A stretch of DNA of 62,090 nt from an uncultured Granulosicoccus sp. (GTDB taxonomy: Bacteria; Pseudomonadota; Gammaproteobacteria; Granulosicoccales; Granulosicoccaceae), in the NCBI GenBank assembly GCA_947492525.1, contig CANLNQ010000037.1, forward strand, positions 1-62,090. The letters are read 5' to 3'. Positions 1-8,598 of this stretch are shown one piece after another. The notes under the pieces were generated by a model that was given only the letters and a program-made list of their open reading frames with translations, ran no database searches and was not told the origin of the DNA. A program made the translations under genes and the position numbers. Position 1 is the first letter of the stretch. Each line of letters opens with the position of its first letter.

Positions 1-90
1 GTGCCTGAAGTGCCTGAAGTGCCTGAAGTGCCTGAAGTGCCTGAAGTGCCTGAAGTGCCTGAAGTGCCTGAAGTGCCTGAAGTGCCCGAG
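1..90 (+). repeat. Tandem 9-mer repeat GTGCCTGAA
   Basis: Nine perfect head-to-tail copies of GTGCCTGAA fill positions 1-81, followed by one diverged copy (82-90). The unit is three codons, so copy-number change keeps the frame. The array starts exactly at the window edge and may continue outside. Confidence 0.95.
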
Positions 91-486
91 GTATCGGAAG
101 TACTCGTAGCGTCCGAAGTACCAGAAGTACCAGAAGTAGCAGCAGTACAGGAAGTACAGGAAGTACAGGAAGTACAGGAAGTACAGGAAGTACAGGAAGT
201 ACAGGAAGTACAGGAAGTACCGGCTGATTCGGAATCATCGACTCCCCGAGATCCGATTATCAGCGAGCAGAAAGCATCAGATGGCGTGTCGTCCTCCGGA
301 GAGCTGGTGCCCGCCAGCGACGAACAGGCTATCGTGCTGGTGTCGGAGGCAGAAGAGGAAGCGGTTGTCGAAGACAACGACATGGTGGTGCCGGCCGAGG
401 CAAGGGAAGGTTTCGTCAAACGCTGGACTCGCAAGGTCGTCGGCTGGGTCAAGAAGGTTTTCCGGTGGGGATCTCGCAAGGGCTGA
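1..486 (+). CDS. C-terminal part of a PEV/QEV-repeat protein (5' end outside window)
   Basis: The reading frame is open from the first base, so the true start probably lies upstream. The visible 161 residues begin with about ten Pro-Glu-Val triplets, then a degenerate stretch, then eight Val-Gln-Glu triplets, then an acidic linker of about 60 residues. The end is basic and aromatic, with Trp, Lys and Arg spaced like an amphipathic helix (final 20 or so residues). No signal peptide or catalytic motif is visible in this part. Such repeats suggest an extended spacer, and the basic tail could bind a membrane or nucleic acid; both are inference. I do not recognise a family. The porin downstream is separately spaced and need not be related. 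Confidence 0.55.
   Translation: MPEVPEVPEVPEVPEVPEVPEVPEVPEVPEVSEVLVASEVPEVPEVAAVQEVQEVQEVQEVQEVQEVQEVQEVPADSESSTPRDPIISEQKASDGVSSSGELVPASDEQAIVLVSEAEEEAVVEDNDMVVPAEAREGFVKRWTRKVVGWVKKVFRWGSRKG
145..216 (+). repeat. Tandem 9-mer repeat GTACAGGAA
   Basis: Eight perfect copies of GTACAGGAA, each encoding Val-Gln-Glu in the same frame as the first array. The near-identity of copies at nucleotide level indicates recent slippage or conversion rather than only protein-level selection. Confidence 0.95.
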
Positions 487-664
487 CTGAATACATCATT
501 CAGCGCCATGCGCAGTAACCTGCACTTTAACAATCGGTAAGAACTCAGCAAGCCTGCCGAAATGAGGTGCACTCATCATTGCTTCGTAGCCTGTGATGCC
601 TGTTGGCTCGGCTAGTAGAAGACAGCGTACCTCGCTGCCAGATGATGTAATGGGAGATCTGACA

Positions 665-1789
665 ATGAAAAAATCTTTAGTGGCGACCGCCGTAGTCGGT
701 GCCCTGGGCCTCACTTCCAGTGCCTACTCCGCGGAAATCTTCAACAAGGATGGCACTAGTTTCGATGTGTACGGCAATCTGCAGTTCGCGTTCTGGAGCC
801 TTCAGCAAGATGATGGTAGTGGGGATATCGATTCGAGCAATGAATTCGGAGACAACGGTTCAACCATCGGTTTCAAGGGAGAGCATGCGGTCGCAGACGA
901 TCTGACAGCGTATTTCAAGTTCGAATTCGAATCCGATGCGGATGAGATCAAGACCGGAAACGGTCTGGATACCGGTGATCAGGCGTACTTCGGACTCAAA
1001 GGCAACTTCGGTGATGGGCGAGTGGGTTCCTGGGATGCGCTGATCGATGACTGGGTTCAGGATCCTGTCAGTAACAATGAGTTCTTCGATGTCTCTGATT
1101 CCAACAGTGCCATTCAGGGAATCAGCGGTCTGACAACAAGCGGGGATACATCGACCGACAGAGAGGGGGACAAGTTGCAGTACATCAGCCCTGAATTCAA
1201 CGGCTTTCGTTTCGCTGCTGGTTTTCAATTCAAGGGCAGCTCAGAGGCCGAGAACATCTCGGACTCGGACAAGGCGGCATTCTTCGGCGGCGCAGAATAC
1301 ACGACTGGTCCTGTGCGCGTAGCCTTCGTCTACGATTCACTGGATAACTACGATGGTGATGTCACTGGTCGCCAGAATCTGGATGTCGACGGTAATGTCG
1401 CGGGTAGCTACGATGCAGGCGACCAGTTTGGTATCAGTGTTCAATACTCCGTGAACAATGATCTGCGTCTGGCCGTCAAGGTGGAACAATACAATTCAGG
1501 TGACGACGATTTCGTTGCTGATGAAAGTCGCTATGCCTTGGGTGCACGGTACGATTATGGGCGAGGTGATATCTACGGTACCTACCAGTTCGTTGATGTC
1601 GGTGATACCCAGTTCAGCAACCTGGCAGGTGGTGCGGTAGACGGTAGTGACGAGACATTCAACGAGCTTGTCGTAGGCACTACCTATGAAATCACGCCAG
1701 CGCTTTATACATTTGTTGAGGGCGCATACTACGATCGTGAAGATGATCTGGGTGATGGTATTGCGGTTGGTGCCGCTTATCTGTTCTGA
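665..1789 (+). CDS. Gram-negative general porin
   Basis: This encodes a 374-residue outer-membrane porin, expected to form a trimeric 16-strand beta-barrel for passive diffusion of small solutes. The ATG at 665 begins a clear signal peptide (MKKS, hydrophobic core, cleavage after the AYSA at residues 20-23). An in-frame ATG at 593 would add 24 residues ahead of the signal peptide and is less likely. The mature part is acidic, Gly- and aromatic-rich with alternating strand patterns, and the protein ends in Leu-Phe, the terminal aromatic recognised by the Bam machinery. Length and pattern fit the porin_4/OmpC-like family. A terminator-like hairpin follows, so it is probably transcribed alone. 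Substrate preference cannot be read from the sequence. Confidence 0.9.
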   Translation: MKKSLVATAVVGALGLTSSAYSAEIFNKDGTSFDVYGNLQFAFWSLQQDDGSGDIDSSNEFGDNGSTIGFKGEHAVADDLTAYFKFEFESDADEIKTGNGLDTGDQAYFGLKGNFGDGRVGSWDALIDDWVQDPVSNNEFFDVSDSNSAIQGISGLTTSGDTSTDREGDKLQYISPEFNGFRFAAGFQFKGSSEAENISDSDKAAFFGGAEYTTGPVRVAFVYDSLDNYDGDVTGRQNLDVDGNVAGSYDAGDQFGISVQYSVNNDLRLAVKVEQYNSGDDDFVADESRYALGARYDYGRGDIYGTYQFVDVGDTQFSNLAGGAVDGSDETFNELVVGTTYEITPALYTFVEGAYYDREDDLGDGIAVGAAYLF

Positions 1790-1810
1790 TCGGAACCCGG
1801 CTGATCATGG

Positions 1811-1847
1811 TTCCCACTAACTCGCGGTTGGTGGGAATTCTCCTCTG
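1811..1847 (+). terminator. Terminator-like hairpin after the porin
   Basis: TTCCCACTAA (1811-1820) pairs with TTGGTGGGAA (1828-1837) over ten base pairs including one G-U wobble, with a 7-nt loop, followed by a pyrimidine-rich TTCTCCTCT. It lies 22 nt after the porin stop. Confidence 0.7.
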
Positions 1848-1900
1848 GCCGACTGGTCTACAATTGATGGATTCAAACTGTCAGGAAAGCAGGTACAAGC

Positions 1901-2461
1901 ATGAAGAAGATTCTGGTATTCGCCGGTAGTTCCCGCAAGGACTCAGTCAACAAGCGACTGGCAGCAGCTGCTGCCGAGCATGCCAGGGCCTCGGGCGCAG
2001 AGGTGACGTTGCTTGATCTTGCCGACTATCAGGCACCGGTCTATGACGGTGATATCGAGGAGAAGGAAGGACTGCCTGCCACGATGAAAGCGTTCAAGGC
2101 TCAATGCGCCTCGCATGATGCATTGATCATCGTCTCTCCGGAATATAACGGCTGCGTGCCACCACTGCTGGTCAATGTCATGAGCTGGGCATCGCGTCCC
2201 GAGGGTGATGAAGCTTCCTGTGCGGCGTTCAGAGGCAAGCGGGTGGCCATTGCAGCGGCGTCTCCCGGCGGTCTGGGTGGCTTACGAGTCATTCCTCGCC
2301 TGCGTGATTTTCTGGCTGAATTGAGTTTCGAGGTGGTTTCCGGGTTCGCAACCTTGCCGGGTGCCTACAAGGCGTTCGACGACAAGGGAGGGATTGTCAA
2401 CGAGACTTCCTCGAAAGCACTCGCTGATCTGGTTGATCGATTGCTCGCATCGCTGGACTGA
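1901..2461 (+). CDS. NADPH-dependent FMN reductase family protein
   Basis: A 186-residue flavodoxin-fold protein expected to bind FMN and use NAD(P)H to reduce flavin, quinone, azo or chromate-type acceptors in the cytoplasm. The phosphate-binding loop GSSRKDSVN is at residues 9-17, and the second family signature SPEYNG at 79-84, where many relatives have SPEYNGS followed by PG. The length is normal for the family. The ATG at 1901 is preceded by AGGAAAGCAGG at a suitable distance. It stands alone between the porin terminator and the convergent exoD gene. The physiological acceptor is unknown. Confidence 0.85.
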   Translation: MKKILVFAGSSRKDSVNKRLAAAAAEHARASGAEVTLLDLADYQAPVYDGDIEEKEGLPATMKAFKAQCASHDALIIVSPEYNGCVPPLLVNVMSWASRPEGDEASCAAFRGKRVAIAAASPGGLGGLRVIPRLRDFLAELSFEVVSGFATLPGAYKAFDDKGGIVNETSSKALADLVDRLLASLD

Positions 2462-2513
2462 GGTCGTTAGAACGTCAACCCGTAACAAGCGATCCAACCG
2501 CAACCGTTGGTTT

Positions 2514-3086
2514 TCAGTTCAACAGAAAGCCAACGGTTGTGAACGACAGGGTGGAGGCGGTCAGGGCAGCCAGCATCAACCAGCCATCGTGTACCAGCAA
2601 TGCGATGCCGATCAGAGCGATGGCTGCCATCGGTGCGGTACTGGCGAAGGGAATGAATTCCAGAGGTGGAACCGTCATCGCAAGCAGAATGCAGGCGAGC
2701 GCGGCAAGGTTGGTCACCGGTGACTGGGTCAGTGATGAGAGTCGCTCATGTGAGAACCATTGGTCCATCTTGTCGATCGCAGGGTCAATCTTCTTCAGAG
2801 TGCCAGTCAGCTTGCTGCTGCCCAGTGAGCGTTTGCGAAGCAGTTCGGGTAGCCAGAGATGGGTGCGCCCGAGAAACATCTGCCCGGCAACCAGCACGAT
2901 GATGAAAGCCAGAAAGGTCGGTATTCCGGGCAAGCCTCCGATCGGGCTGATCTCCAGTGCCGCAGGGACGATGAGAAAGGGCGCGTAGCCTCGATTTCCC
3001 AGCTTCTCCAGCACTCGACCGATGGATACCGAGTCGTTTTCCTGGGCCAATTCCTTCAGTGTTCCAGCAATGTCGCTCAGGCGCAT
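2514..3086 (-). CDS. ExoD family membrane protein
   Basis: This encodes a 190-residue integral membrane protein of the ExoD family, named for a rhizobial gene affecting exopolysaccharide production; its biochemical role is not established. After an N-terminal soluble helix come hydrophobic segments around residues 40-80 (including the Pro/Gly-rich start of the first helix) and a C-terminal group from about 120 to 185. I chose the ATG at 3086 because the conserved family start follows it; the frame stays open to 3236, but that extra part runs into the divergent transporter gene and looks non-coding. The neighbouring EamA exporter is divergent, so the two share the 3087-3208 promoter region. 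Confidence 0.8.
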   Translation of the reverse strand: MRLSDIAGTLKELAQENDSVSIGRVLEKLGNRGYAPFLIVPAALEISPIGGLPGIPTFLAFIIVLVAGQMFLGRTHLWLPELLRKRSLGSSKLTGTLKKIDPAIDKMDQWFSHERLSSLTQSPVTNLAALACILLAMTVPPLEFIPFASTAPMAAIALIGIALLVHDGWLMLAALTASTLSFTTVGFLLN

Positions 3087-3208
3087 GGCTTGATCGTGTG
3101 TCTCGGAAGATGATTCGGATGTATCCAAGCGATTATATTGTCTGAGGGTGATGGATCGGTTTGCTGTAATTGCTACAGACACCGAGAACACAAAAAAGGA
3201 AGACGTCG

Positions 3209-4207
3209 ATGCGTGTTTGCTGCATGGTATCGCCACTGGGCAGCAAAAGCATTACCATGACGACATCAAACGGCACCGAAATTACCTCGATCATGAGCAT
3301 GGGCATCTGGATGATGCTGATTGCCTTGTCGATCCTGTGGGGCGGATCCTTCTTTTTCGTCAGTGTTGCCGTCACGGCATTGCCGCCTCTGACCATCGTG
3401 CTGATCAGGGTTGCTCTCGCCGCTGCAGTCCTGTGGAGTATCGTGTGGCTCATGCGCATACCGCTTCCCACATCCGCTCTGGCGTGGGGAGCTCTACTCG
3501 TCATGGGGGTACTCAACAACGTCATTCCTTTCAGTCTGATCGTTTGGGGGCAGACGCATATCGAATCAGGCCTTGCCTCCATCCTCAATGCGACCACACC
3601 GCTGTTTGGTGTTGTTCTGGCAGGCTTGCTGCTCAGCGATGAGCGTTTCACACGCCTGAAACTGCTGGGTGTTTTCTTCGGCTTTGCCGGCACCGTTGTC
3701 ATGATAGGGCCGCCAGCCCTGCAGGGACTGGGCGTGGATACGCTGGCGCAGCTTGCAATAATCGGCGCTGCGGTGTCCTATGGGCTGGCAAGTGTGTTCG
3801 GGCGCCGCCTGAAAGTCATGGGTATAAGCCCCGTTATGGCGGCAGCGGGTCAGGTCAGTCTGTCGACACTGTTGTTGTTGCCGCTGGTGCTGTATGTGGA
3901 CAAACCGTTGTCTCTGCCAATGCCGGCTATCGATGTCTGGCTGGCACTGATCGCTCTGGCCGTGTTTTCCACGGCGCTGGCCTATATCCTGTATTTCCGC
4001 ATTCTGGCTTCGGCCGGTGCATCGAATCTGCTGTTGGTCACCTTTCTGATTCCCGTTTCGGCCATCTTTCTGGGCTACAGCTTTCTTCACGAGCGCCTTG
4101 AAGCGCAGCACTTTCTGGGAATGGTACTGATCGGCGTCGGGCTCTCTGCCATTGATGGACGGTTGTGGCAGTTGCGTGGGCGAGGAGCACCACGCAACAA
4201 CTCGTGA
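3209..4207 (+). CDS. DMT-superfamily EamA transporter
   Basis: A 332-residue inner-membrane protein with about ten hydrophobic helices in two EamA repeats, the architecture of drug/metabolite exporters such as RhtA and YdcZ relatives. The first repeat carries the typical helix-1 motif ILWGGSFFF and the second ends with a Gly-rich last helix and a basic tail. I chose the ATG at 3209 because AAGGAAG sits 6 nt before it; the ATGs at 3257 or 3293 would also retain all helices. The substrate cannot be deduced. It converges on the CDP-sugar gene block with a 75-nt gap that holds small GC-rich dyads (for example AACCGG/CCGGTT at 4265-4279). Confidence 0.85.
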   Translation: MRVCCMVSPLGSKSITMTTSNGTEITSIMSMGIWMMLIALSILWGGSFFFVSVAVTALPPLTIVLIRVALAAAVLWSIVWLMRIPLPTSALAWGALLVMGVLNNVIPFSLIVWGQTHIESGLASILNATTPLFGVVLAGLLLSDERFTRLKLLGVFFGFAGTVVMIGPPALQGLGVDTLAQLAIIGAAVSYGLASVFGRRLKVMGISPVMAAAGQVSLSTLLLLPLVLYVDKPLSLPMPAIDVWLALIALAVFSTALAYILYFRILASAGASNLLLVTFLIPVSAIFLGYSFLHERLEAQHFLGMVLIGVGLSAIDGRLWQLRGRGAPRNNS

Positions 4208-4282
4208 TGGCCCGGTCGCTGCAGCGTCCTTGCTGCGATTCCGGACAAACTGGCAATGCCGGTAAACCGGCTGCCGGTTCGG

Positions 4283-5368
4283 CTACCTGCTTACAGAGCG
4301 ACTGGCCTGCCGGTGACGCTCGATGGTCTGCAGGGAGAATTGCTGCATGTCTTCACCCTCAGTCCAGGCCGAGTGCCATGCTGCGATCTCCTTCAGGCAG
4401 TGTTCCAGACCCCAGGCAGGGTTCCAGCCCAGTTGCTGCCGCGCCTTCGAGCAATCCAGCTTGAGGTGCTGAGCCTCATGAGGCTGGGCCGCAGATTCGC
4501 GTCGCCATCGTGTCGAGCTTTTGCATTCCTCGATCAGCTGTTCGACGATCCACGACACACTGCGAGCATCCGCATCGTGAGGACCGAAGTTCCACGCCTG
4601 AGCCCACAAGTCACCTTCCTCATGAAGTTTTTCGGCGAGCTGTAGATACCCTGCCAATGGTTCCAGTACATGCTGCCAGGGTCGGATGGCCTCCGGATTG
4701 CGCAGCACGAGATCCTCGTTCGCGGCGATGGAGTTCAGCAGATCGGGTACCAGTCGGTCCTTCGCCCAGTCGCCACCACCGATGACGTTTCCGGCGCGGG
4801 CGGTCGCCAGGGCGCAACGCCGCTTGTCTTCACCACCCTGGCCCATGAATGACAGACGCCAGGATTGCGCGACCAGTTCGGTGCAGGCCTTGCTGGCACT
4901 GTAGGGGTCATGGCCGCCGAGAGGCTCGTTCTCTCGATAGCCCCAATCCCATTCCCGATTGAGATAGCACTTGTCGGTGGTGATGACCAGCACCGCCTTC
5001 ACCGTTTCGCAGCGACGCACCGATTCAAGCACATTGATCGTGCCCATGACATTGGTATCGAAGGTGGTTACCGGATCCCTGAACGATTCCCTGACCAGAG
5101 GCTGAGCTGCCAGGTGCAGCACGATCTCGGGCCCGGCGTCCTGCATTGCCTGGTCGAGCCGTTCTCGATCACGGATATCGCCGATGGTTGAATCCAGCAG
5201 TTCGTCGATGCGTGCCAGCTGAAACAGGTTGGGGTCGGTGTCCGGAGCCAGTGCGTAGCCGGAGACCCTGGCTCCCAGAGACGACAGCCAGAGTGCCAGC
5301 CAGCTTCCCTTGAAACCGGTGTGCCCGGTGAGCAGGACGCGTCGTCCCTTCCAGAAGTTATCGTTCAT
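4283..5368 (-). CDS. rfbG: CDP-glucose 4,6-dehydratase
   Basis: Converts CDP-D-glucose to CDP-4-keto-6-deoxyglucose, the branch-point for 3,6-dideoxyhexoses and related O-antigen or capsule sugars. It is an extended SDR of 361 residues. The Rossmann motif GHTGFKG lies at residues 15-21 and the catalytic TDK at 131-133, with Tyr156 and Lys160 in the YSASK motif, all as in RfbG/Ep. The length matches the family. It is the last gene of a tight minus-strand run (smr, reductase, rfbF, epimerase, rfbG), 10 nt after the epimerase stop. The substrate is supported by rfbF upstream, which makes CDP-glucose. Confidence 0.92.
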   Translation of the reverse strand: MNDNFWKGRRVLLTGHTGFKGSWLALWLSSLGARVSGYALAPDTDPNLFQLARIDELLDSTIGDIRDRERLDQAMQDAGPEIVLHLAAQPLVRESFRDPVTTFDTNVMGTINVLESVRRCETVKAVLVITTDKCYLNREWDWGYRENEPLGGHDPYSASKACTELVAQSWRLSFMGQGGEDKRRCALATARAGNVIGGGDWAKDRLVPDLLNSIAANEDLVLRNPEAIRPWQHVLEPLAGYLQLAEKLHEEGDLWAQAWNFGPHDADARSVSWIVEQLIEECKSSTRWRRESAAQPHEAQHLKLDCSKARQQLGWNPAWGLEHCLKEIAAWHSAWTEGEDMQQFSLQTIERHRQASRSVSR

Positions 5369-5378
5369 GATCGCAATC

Positions 5379-5903
5379 TCACAACAGCGGCCATTGTCTG
5401 TCCTTGTCGGACATGTGCTCGACCGGCACCGGCCACTGGATATTCAGCGCCGGGTCGTTGAAGCGCAGACCGCGTTCACACTCGGGGGTGTAGAAGCCCG
5501 ACACCAGATACATGACTTCGGAATCGTCTTCCAGTGTCTGAAAACCATGGGCAAAGTTTGCAGGTACGAACAGGGCACGATGGTTCTGTGCAGTCAGTTC
5601 CACCTGGATATGCTGTCGATAGGTGGGCGATGACTCACGCATGTCGACAATCACATCGACGATGGATCCGCGTGTGCATCGAACCAGCTTCGTTTCCGGC
5701 GCTGGTGCAACCTGATAATGCATGCCGCGCAGGGTGCCCTTGTTCACGTTGTACGACACATTGGCCTGCACCACGTCGCTGTTCATTCCCAGTTGTTCGA
5801 ACTCGCGGCGGCAGAATGATCGGGCAAAGAAGCCGCGTTCATCCTCGAGCCGCTGCAGATCAACGATCATTGCACCTTCAAGTTCTGTTGCTGTGAACTG
5901 CAT
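5379..5903 (-). CDS. RmlC-like nucleotide-sugar 3,5-epimerase
   Basis: A 174-residue cupin of the dTDP-4-dehydrorhamnose 3,5-epimerase family. The catalytic histidine is His62 in RGMHYQ, and the later Tyr (in the VSGFYTPE stretch) and the NDP motif near residue 150 match the active-site set of RmlC. Classical RmlC acts on dTDP-4-keto-6-deoxyglucose, but here the gene lies between rfbF and rfbG, with no rmlA or rmlB in the window. By context it probably epimerises the CDP-4-keto-6-deoxyglucose made by RfbG, which is inference. Its ATG at 5903 follows the rfbF stop by only 3 nt, so translation is likely coupled. Confidence 0.8.
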   Translation of the reverse strand: MQFTATELEGAMIVDLQRLEDERGFFARSFCRREFEQLGMNSDVVQANVSYNVNKGTLRGMHYQVAPAPETKLVRCTRGSIVDVIVDMRESSPTYRQHIQVELTAQNHRALFVPANFAHGFQTLEDDSEVMYLVSGFYTPECERGLRFNDPALNIQWPVPVEHMSDKDRQWPLL

Positions 5904-5906
5904 GAG

Positions 5907-6680
5907 CTACCAGACCTTCCAGGGAGCGGCCTTGTCATGCCACAGTGATTCGAGATACTGCTTGTCGCGCAGCGTATCCATTGGTTGCCAGAAACCGTTG
6001 TGCTTGTAGGCGCTGAGTTTGCCCTGATGGGCAATTCGGCTCAGTGGTGCCTGTTCCCAGGAAATCTCGTCGCCATCGATGAAATCGATGGCCTCCGGTT
6101 CCACGGCGAAATAGCCACCGTTGATCCATGCGCCATCGCCTTCCGGCTTTTCCAGAAACTGACTGACCTTGGTCTGAGACTCACCCAGGGCCAGTGCACC
6201 GAATCGACCCGGTGGTTGTACGGCCGTGAGGGTCACCAGCGAATCATCCTTCTTGTGCGCGGCAAGCAGGGCATCGATATTGACGTTGCTGACACCATCG
6301 CCGTAAGTCAGCATGAATGTGTCGTCGCCGATGTAAGGCCTGGCTCGCTTGATGCGACCTCCTGTCATCGTGGATTCACCGGTATCGACCAGCGTGATTT
6401 TCCAGGGTTCTCTGACCGGATCGAGCAGCTTCATTGATCCGTCGTTCAGATCTATTTCAACGGACGACGATCGCATGGCGTAGTTGGCGAAGAAGTCCTT
6501 GATCATGTGGCCCTTGTAACCGCACAGCACCACGAACTCGTGAATGCCGAAGTGGGAATAGGTTTTCATGATGTGCCACAGGATCGGCATGCCACCGATT
6601 TCCACCATGGGTTTGGGGCGGATATTGGTTTCCTCGCTGATGCGAGTACCCAGTCCACCGGCAAGAATGACTGCTTTCAC
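5907..6680 (-). CDS. rfbF: Glucose-1-phosphate cytidylyltransferase
   Basis: Makes CDP-glucose from CTP and glucose-1-phosphate, the first committed step of CDP-hexose synthesis. The 257-residue protein begins with the nucleotidyltransferase signature (GGLGTR at residues 8-13, then RPKPMVEIGG), typical of RfbF. The start is GTG at 6680, dictated by the signature immediately after it. It lies 6 nt after the reductase stop and 3 nt before the epimerase, so all are one operon. A dTDP-glucose pyrophosphorylase would be the main alternative, but the length and the neighbouring rfbG favour the CDP enzyme. Confidence 0.92.
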   Translation of the reverse strand: MKAVILAGGLGTRISEETNIRPKPMVEIGGMPILWHIMKTYSHFGIHEFVVLCGYKGHMIKDFFANYAMRSSSVEIDLNDGSMKLLDPVREPWKITLVDTGESTMTGGRIKRARPYIGDDTFMLTYGDGVSNVNIDALLAAHKKDDSLVTLTAVQPPGRFGALALGESQTKVSQFLEKPEGDGAWINGGYFAVEPEAIDFIDGDEISWEQAPLSRIAHQGKLSAYKHNGFWQPMDTLRDKQYLESLWHDKAAPWKVW

Positions 6681-6686
6681 GTTGAT

Positions 6687-7991
6687 CTATGCCTGTTTAT
6701 TGAAGAATCGTTCGTTCTGTTCGTCCCGCAGCCTGTCCACCAGTCGACCTTCGGGAAGTCGAACATCAGCCAGGGTCAGGCATGTATCTTGGGGTATGTC
6801 ACGCAGCAGCACGGCACCTTCGGCCAGACCTATCGGCAACAGTCTGTCGTCGTGAACGACGTCGGCATTCTCGCACTGGCCGTAGGTCATGTAATGCCCG
6901 ATTCCGTCGATGGTCTCGCCGGCTTTCAGATCCCGTTTGGCCGTGGCGATCACATCCACACAGGGGCCGAAGGTCGGTGTGATGGCGGCATCGTTGAACA
7001 GCACGGCGCGGGCTATCGTGTTGTGAACCTCGAAATGACACAGATGGTAGGGGGTGTAGAAGGCATACAGAGGTCCGGTACCCAGCTTGTAGAGTTCCAG
7101 CAGATGCTGCTGCGCAGGATCGTCGTGAGTGCCGAGTACGAACACGCCGGGTGCCGGACTGGCTCCGACAACGTAATCCACGATGCCCGTGGGGTGCTGA
7201 GTGAGGTCGAGCGGGTACCAGTCGCCGGCGTCGTTGATATGCTCGCCGTTGTGCACGGTAGGGCCATACATGCCGCGTTGACCGACTCTCATGCCCGTGG
7301 CATTGGCGACCAGCGCCTGTTCGAAGGAGATCTTGGAACCATCGGCGAAGGAGGTGACCATGGGGGCACTCTGCTTCCAGCGTTCGGCGAAGGCTTTCTG
7401 CGTCGTGGGAGTACGGTAGGGGTCCTGCAATCCCTTGATGTTGCCGCACAGTACCGGCTTGACGCCGATTCCCTTGACGAAGCGGTAGAGGTTCATGAGC
7501 ACGCCGGGCTGGTCGCCATCCACATTGGTCAGTACCACGCCGGCCTTGTCGGCGTAAGTCTTCAGGATCGGTCCGACAGTACTGTCCAGCTCTGCGTTCA
7601 TCAGAACCACGTGCTTGCCATGTTCGATGGCATCCAGAGTCACATGGGCGCCAAACTCGACCGCACCGGTAATCTCGACAATGATGTCCAGATGCGGGCA
7701 GGCACAGAGCAGATGGGGGTCTTCCATGACGCAGAACTTGCCGGCGGCAACGGCGTCGTCCAGTGCCTGTTGATCTTCCACCGAGACAGTATCCTCAATG
7801 CCACCTTCCCGGTAGAGACGTTGAGCGCCTTCGATATGACGGTTGCTGACACCGGCTAGATAGAAGCCGGGGCAGTACTTCAGCAATTGCAGGGCGACGC
7901 CGCGAGCCATGGCGCCTGCGCCAACGATGCCTACACGTATGGGATTGCCTGCATCGGCGCGGCGCTGCAGGGCTGTATCAATGATTATCAA
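6687..7991 (-). CDS. NAD(P)-dependent oxidoreductase with homoserine-dehydrogenase-like fold and SAF domain
   Basis: A 434-residue putative dehydrogenase. The N-terminal Rossmann motif GIVGAGAMA is at residues 21-29; a homoserine-dehydrogenase-like catalytic region follows; the last 80 or so residues form an SAF-type domain (a segment starting ATAKRDLKAGETI), which is why relatives are often mislabelled as FlgA-like. The true substrate is not known to me. The position just ahead of rfbF suggests it reduces or oxidises a sugar intermediate of this pathway. The only start in range is TTG at 7991, 3 nt after the smr stop; no better ATG or GTG precedes the Rossmann motif. Confidence 0.75.
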   Translation of the reverse strand: MIIIDTALQRRADAGNPIRVGIVGAGAMARGVALQLLKYCPGFYLAGVSNRHIEGAQRLYREGGIEDTVSVEDQQALDDAVAAGKFCVMEDPHLLCACPHLDIIVEITGAVEFGAHVTLDAIEHGKHVVLMNAELDSTVGPILKTYADKAGVVLTNVDGDQPGVLMNLYRFVKGIGVKPVLCGNIKGLQDPYRTPTTQKAFAERWKQSAPMVTSFADGSKISFEQALVANATGMRVGQRGMYGPTVHNGEHINDAGDWYPLDLTQHPTGIVDYVVGASPAPGVFVLGTHDDPAQQHLLELYKLGTGPLYAFYTPYHLCHFEVHNTIARAVLFNDAAITPTFGPCVDVIATAKRDLKAGETIDGIGHYMTYGQCENADVVHDDRLLPIGLAEGAVLLRDIPQDTCLTLADVRLPEGRLVDRLRDEQNERFFNKQA

Positions 7992-7994
7992 GGT

Positions 7995-8537
7995 TCAGAT
8001 TCGCTTTAACAGTACGTAGACGGCACCGGTGCCGCCATCATTCATTCGGGCGGAGCAGAAGGCCATGACCTGACGGTTGCGCTGCAGCCACTGGTTGACC
8101 GCTGGTTTCAGGCGGGGAGCGCGTTCGGCATTCTTGCGTCCCTTGCCGTGGATGACGCGAACACACAGATGGCGACGCTCCTGGGCAGCCTGCAGGAAAT
8201 CAGTGAGCTCCTGACGGGCTTCGCTGACGGTCAGACCGTGCAGGTCGATCTCCGATTGCACGGAATAGCGGCCACTCTTGAGCTTTTTCAGTACCGACCT
8301 TTGCACGCCCGGCTGGGTGTAGGACAGATGCTCACCGGTTTCGAGCAGATCGTATTCGCTCAGATCCTCGAGCAGGGATTGCATCACGGAACGATCGTCC
8401 TGCTCGGTGTGTCTGAGCAAAGGGCGCTTGGGGCGTTGATCGGACTCAACCCGGTCGTTATTCACCGAGCGCACCTCACCGACCGCCTCTCGGAAGAGGG
8501 CCATGTCGTCGTCGCTGACTGTTTTTTTTGCGCTCAC
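7995..8537 (-). CDS. Smr-domain protein (SmrA/YdaL-like)
   Basis: A 180-residue protein with a C-terminal Smr domain, a fold with nicking-endonuclease or RNA-cleaving activity in characterised relatives. The DLHG motif is at residues 98-101 and HGKG at 130-133; the first 90 residues are a charged, variable arm as in gammaproteobacterial YdaL/SmrA. There is no MutS domain. It heads the run of genes into the CDP-sugar block, but that may be only co-transcription. It is divergent from msrB, leaving about 60 nt for both promoters. Confidence 0.85.
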   Translation of the reverse strand: MSAKKTVSDDDMALFREAVGEVRSVNNDRVESDQRPKRPLLRHTEQDDRSVMQSLLEDLSEYDLLETGEHLSYTQPGVQRSVLKKLKSGRYSVQSEIDLHGLTVSEARQELTDFLQAAQERRHLCVRVIHGKGRKNAERAPRLKPAVNQWLQRNRQVMAFCSARMNDGGTGAVYVLLKRI

Positions 8538-8598
8538 ACCCCATTATACGGGGTCTGTGGGTACGCTGGCAGGTAATGCAACCGTAGTGGAGAGACTT

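Noticed and set aside
3087..3236. Extra 50 N-terminal residues of ExoD
   Set aside because: They lie in the divergent promoter and under the start of the EamA transporter gene; the family N-terminus starts at the ATG at 3086.
6507..7859. A 450-codon open frame on the plus strand
   Set aside because: It lies wholly antisense to the SAF-domain reductase and rfbF, has no recognisable motif and is rich in Gly, His and Val as expected from a GC-rich shadow frame.
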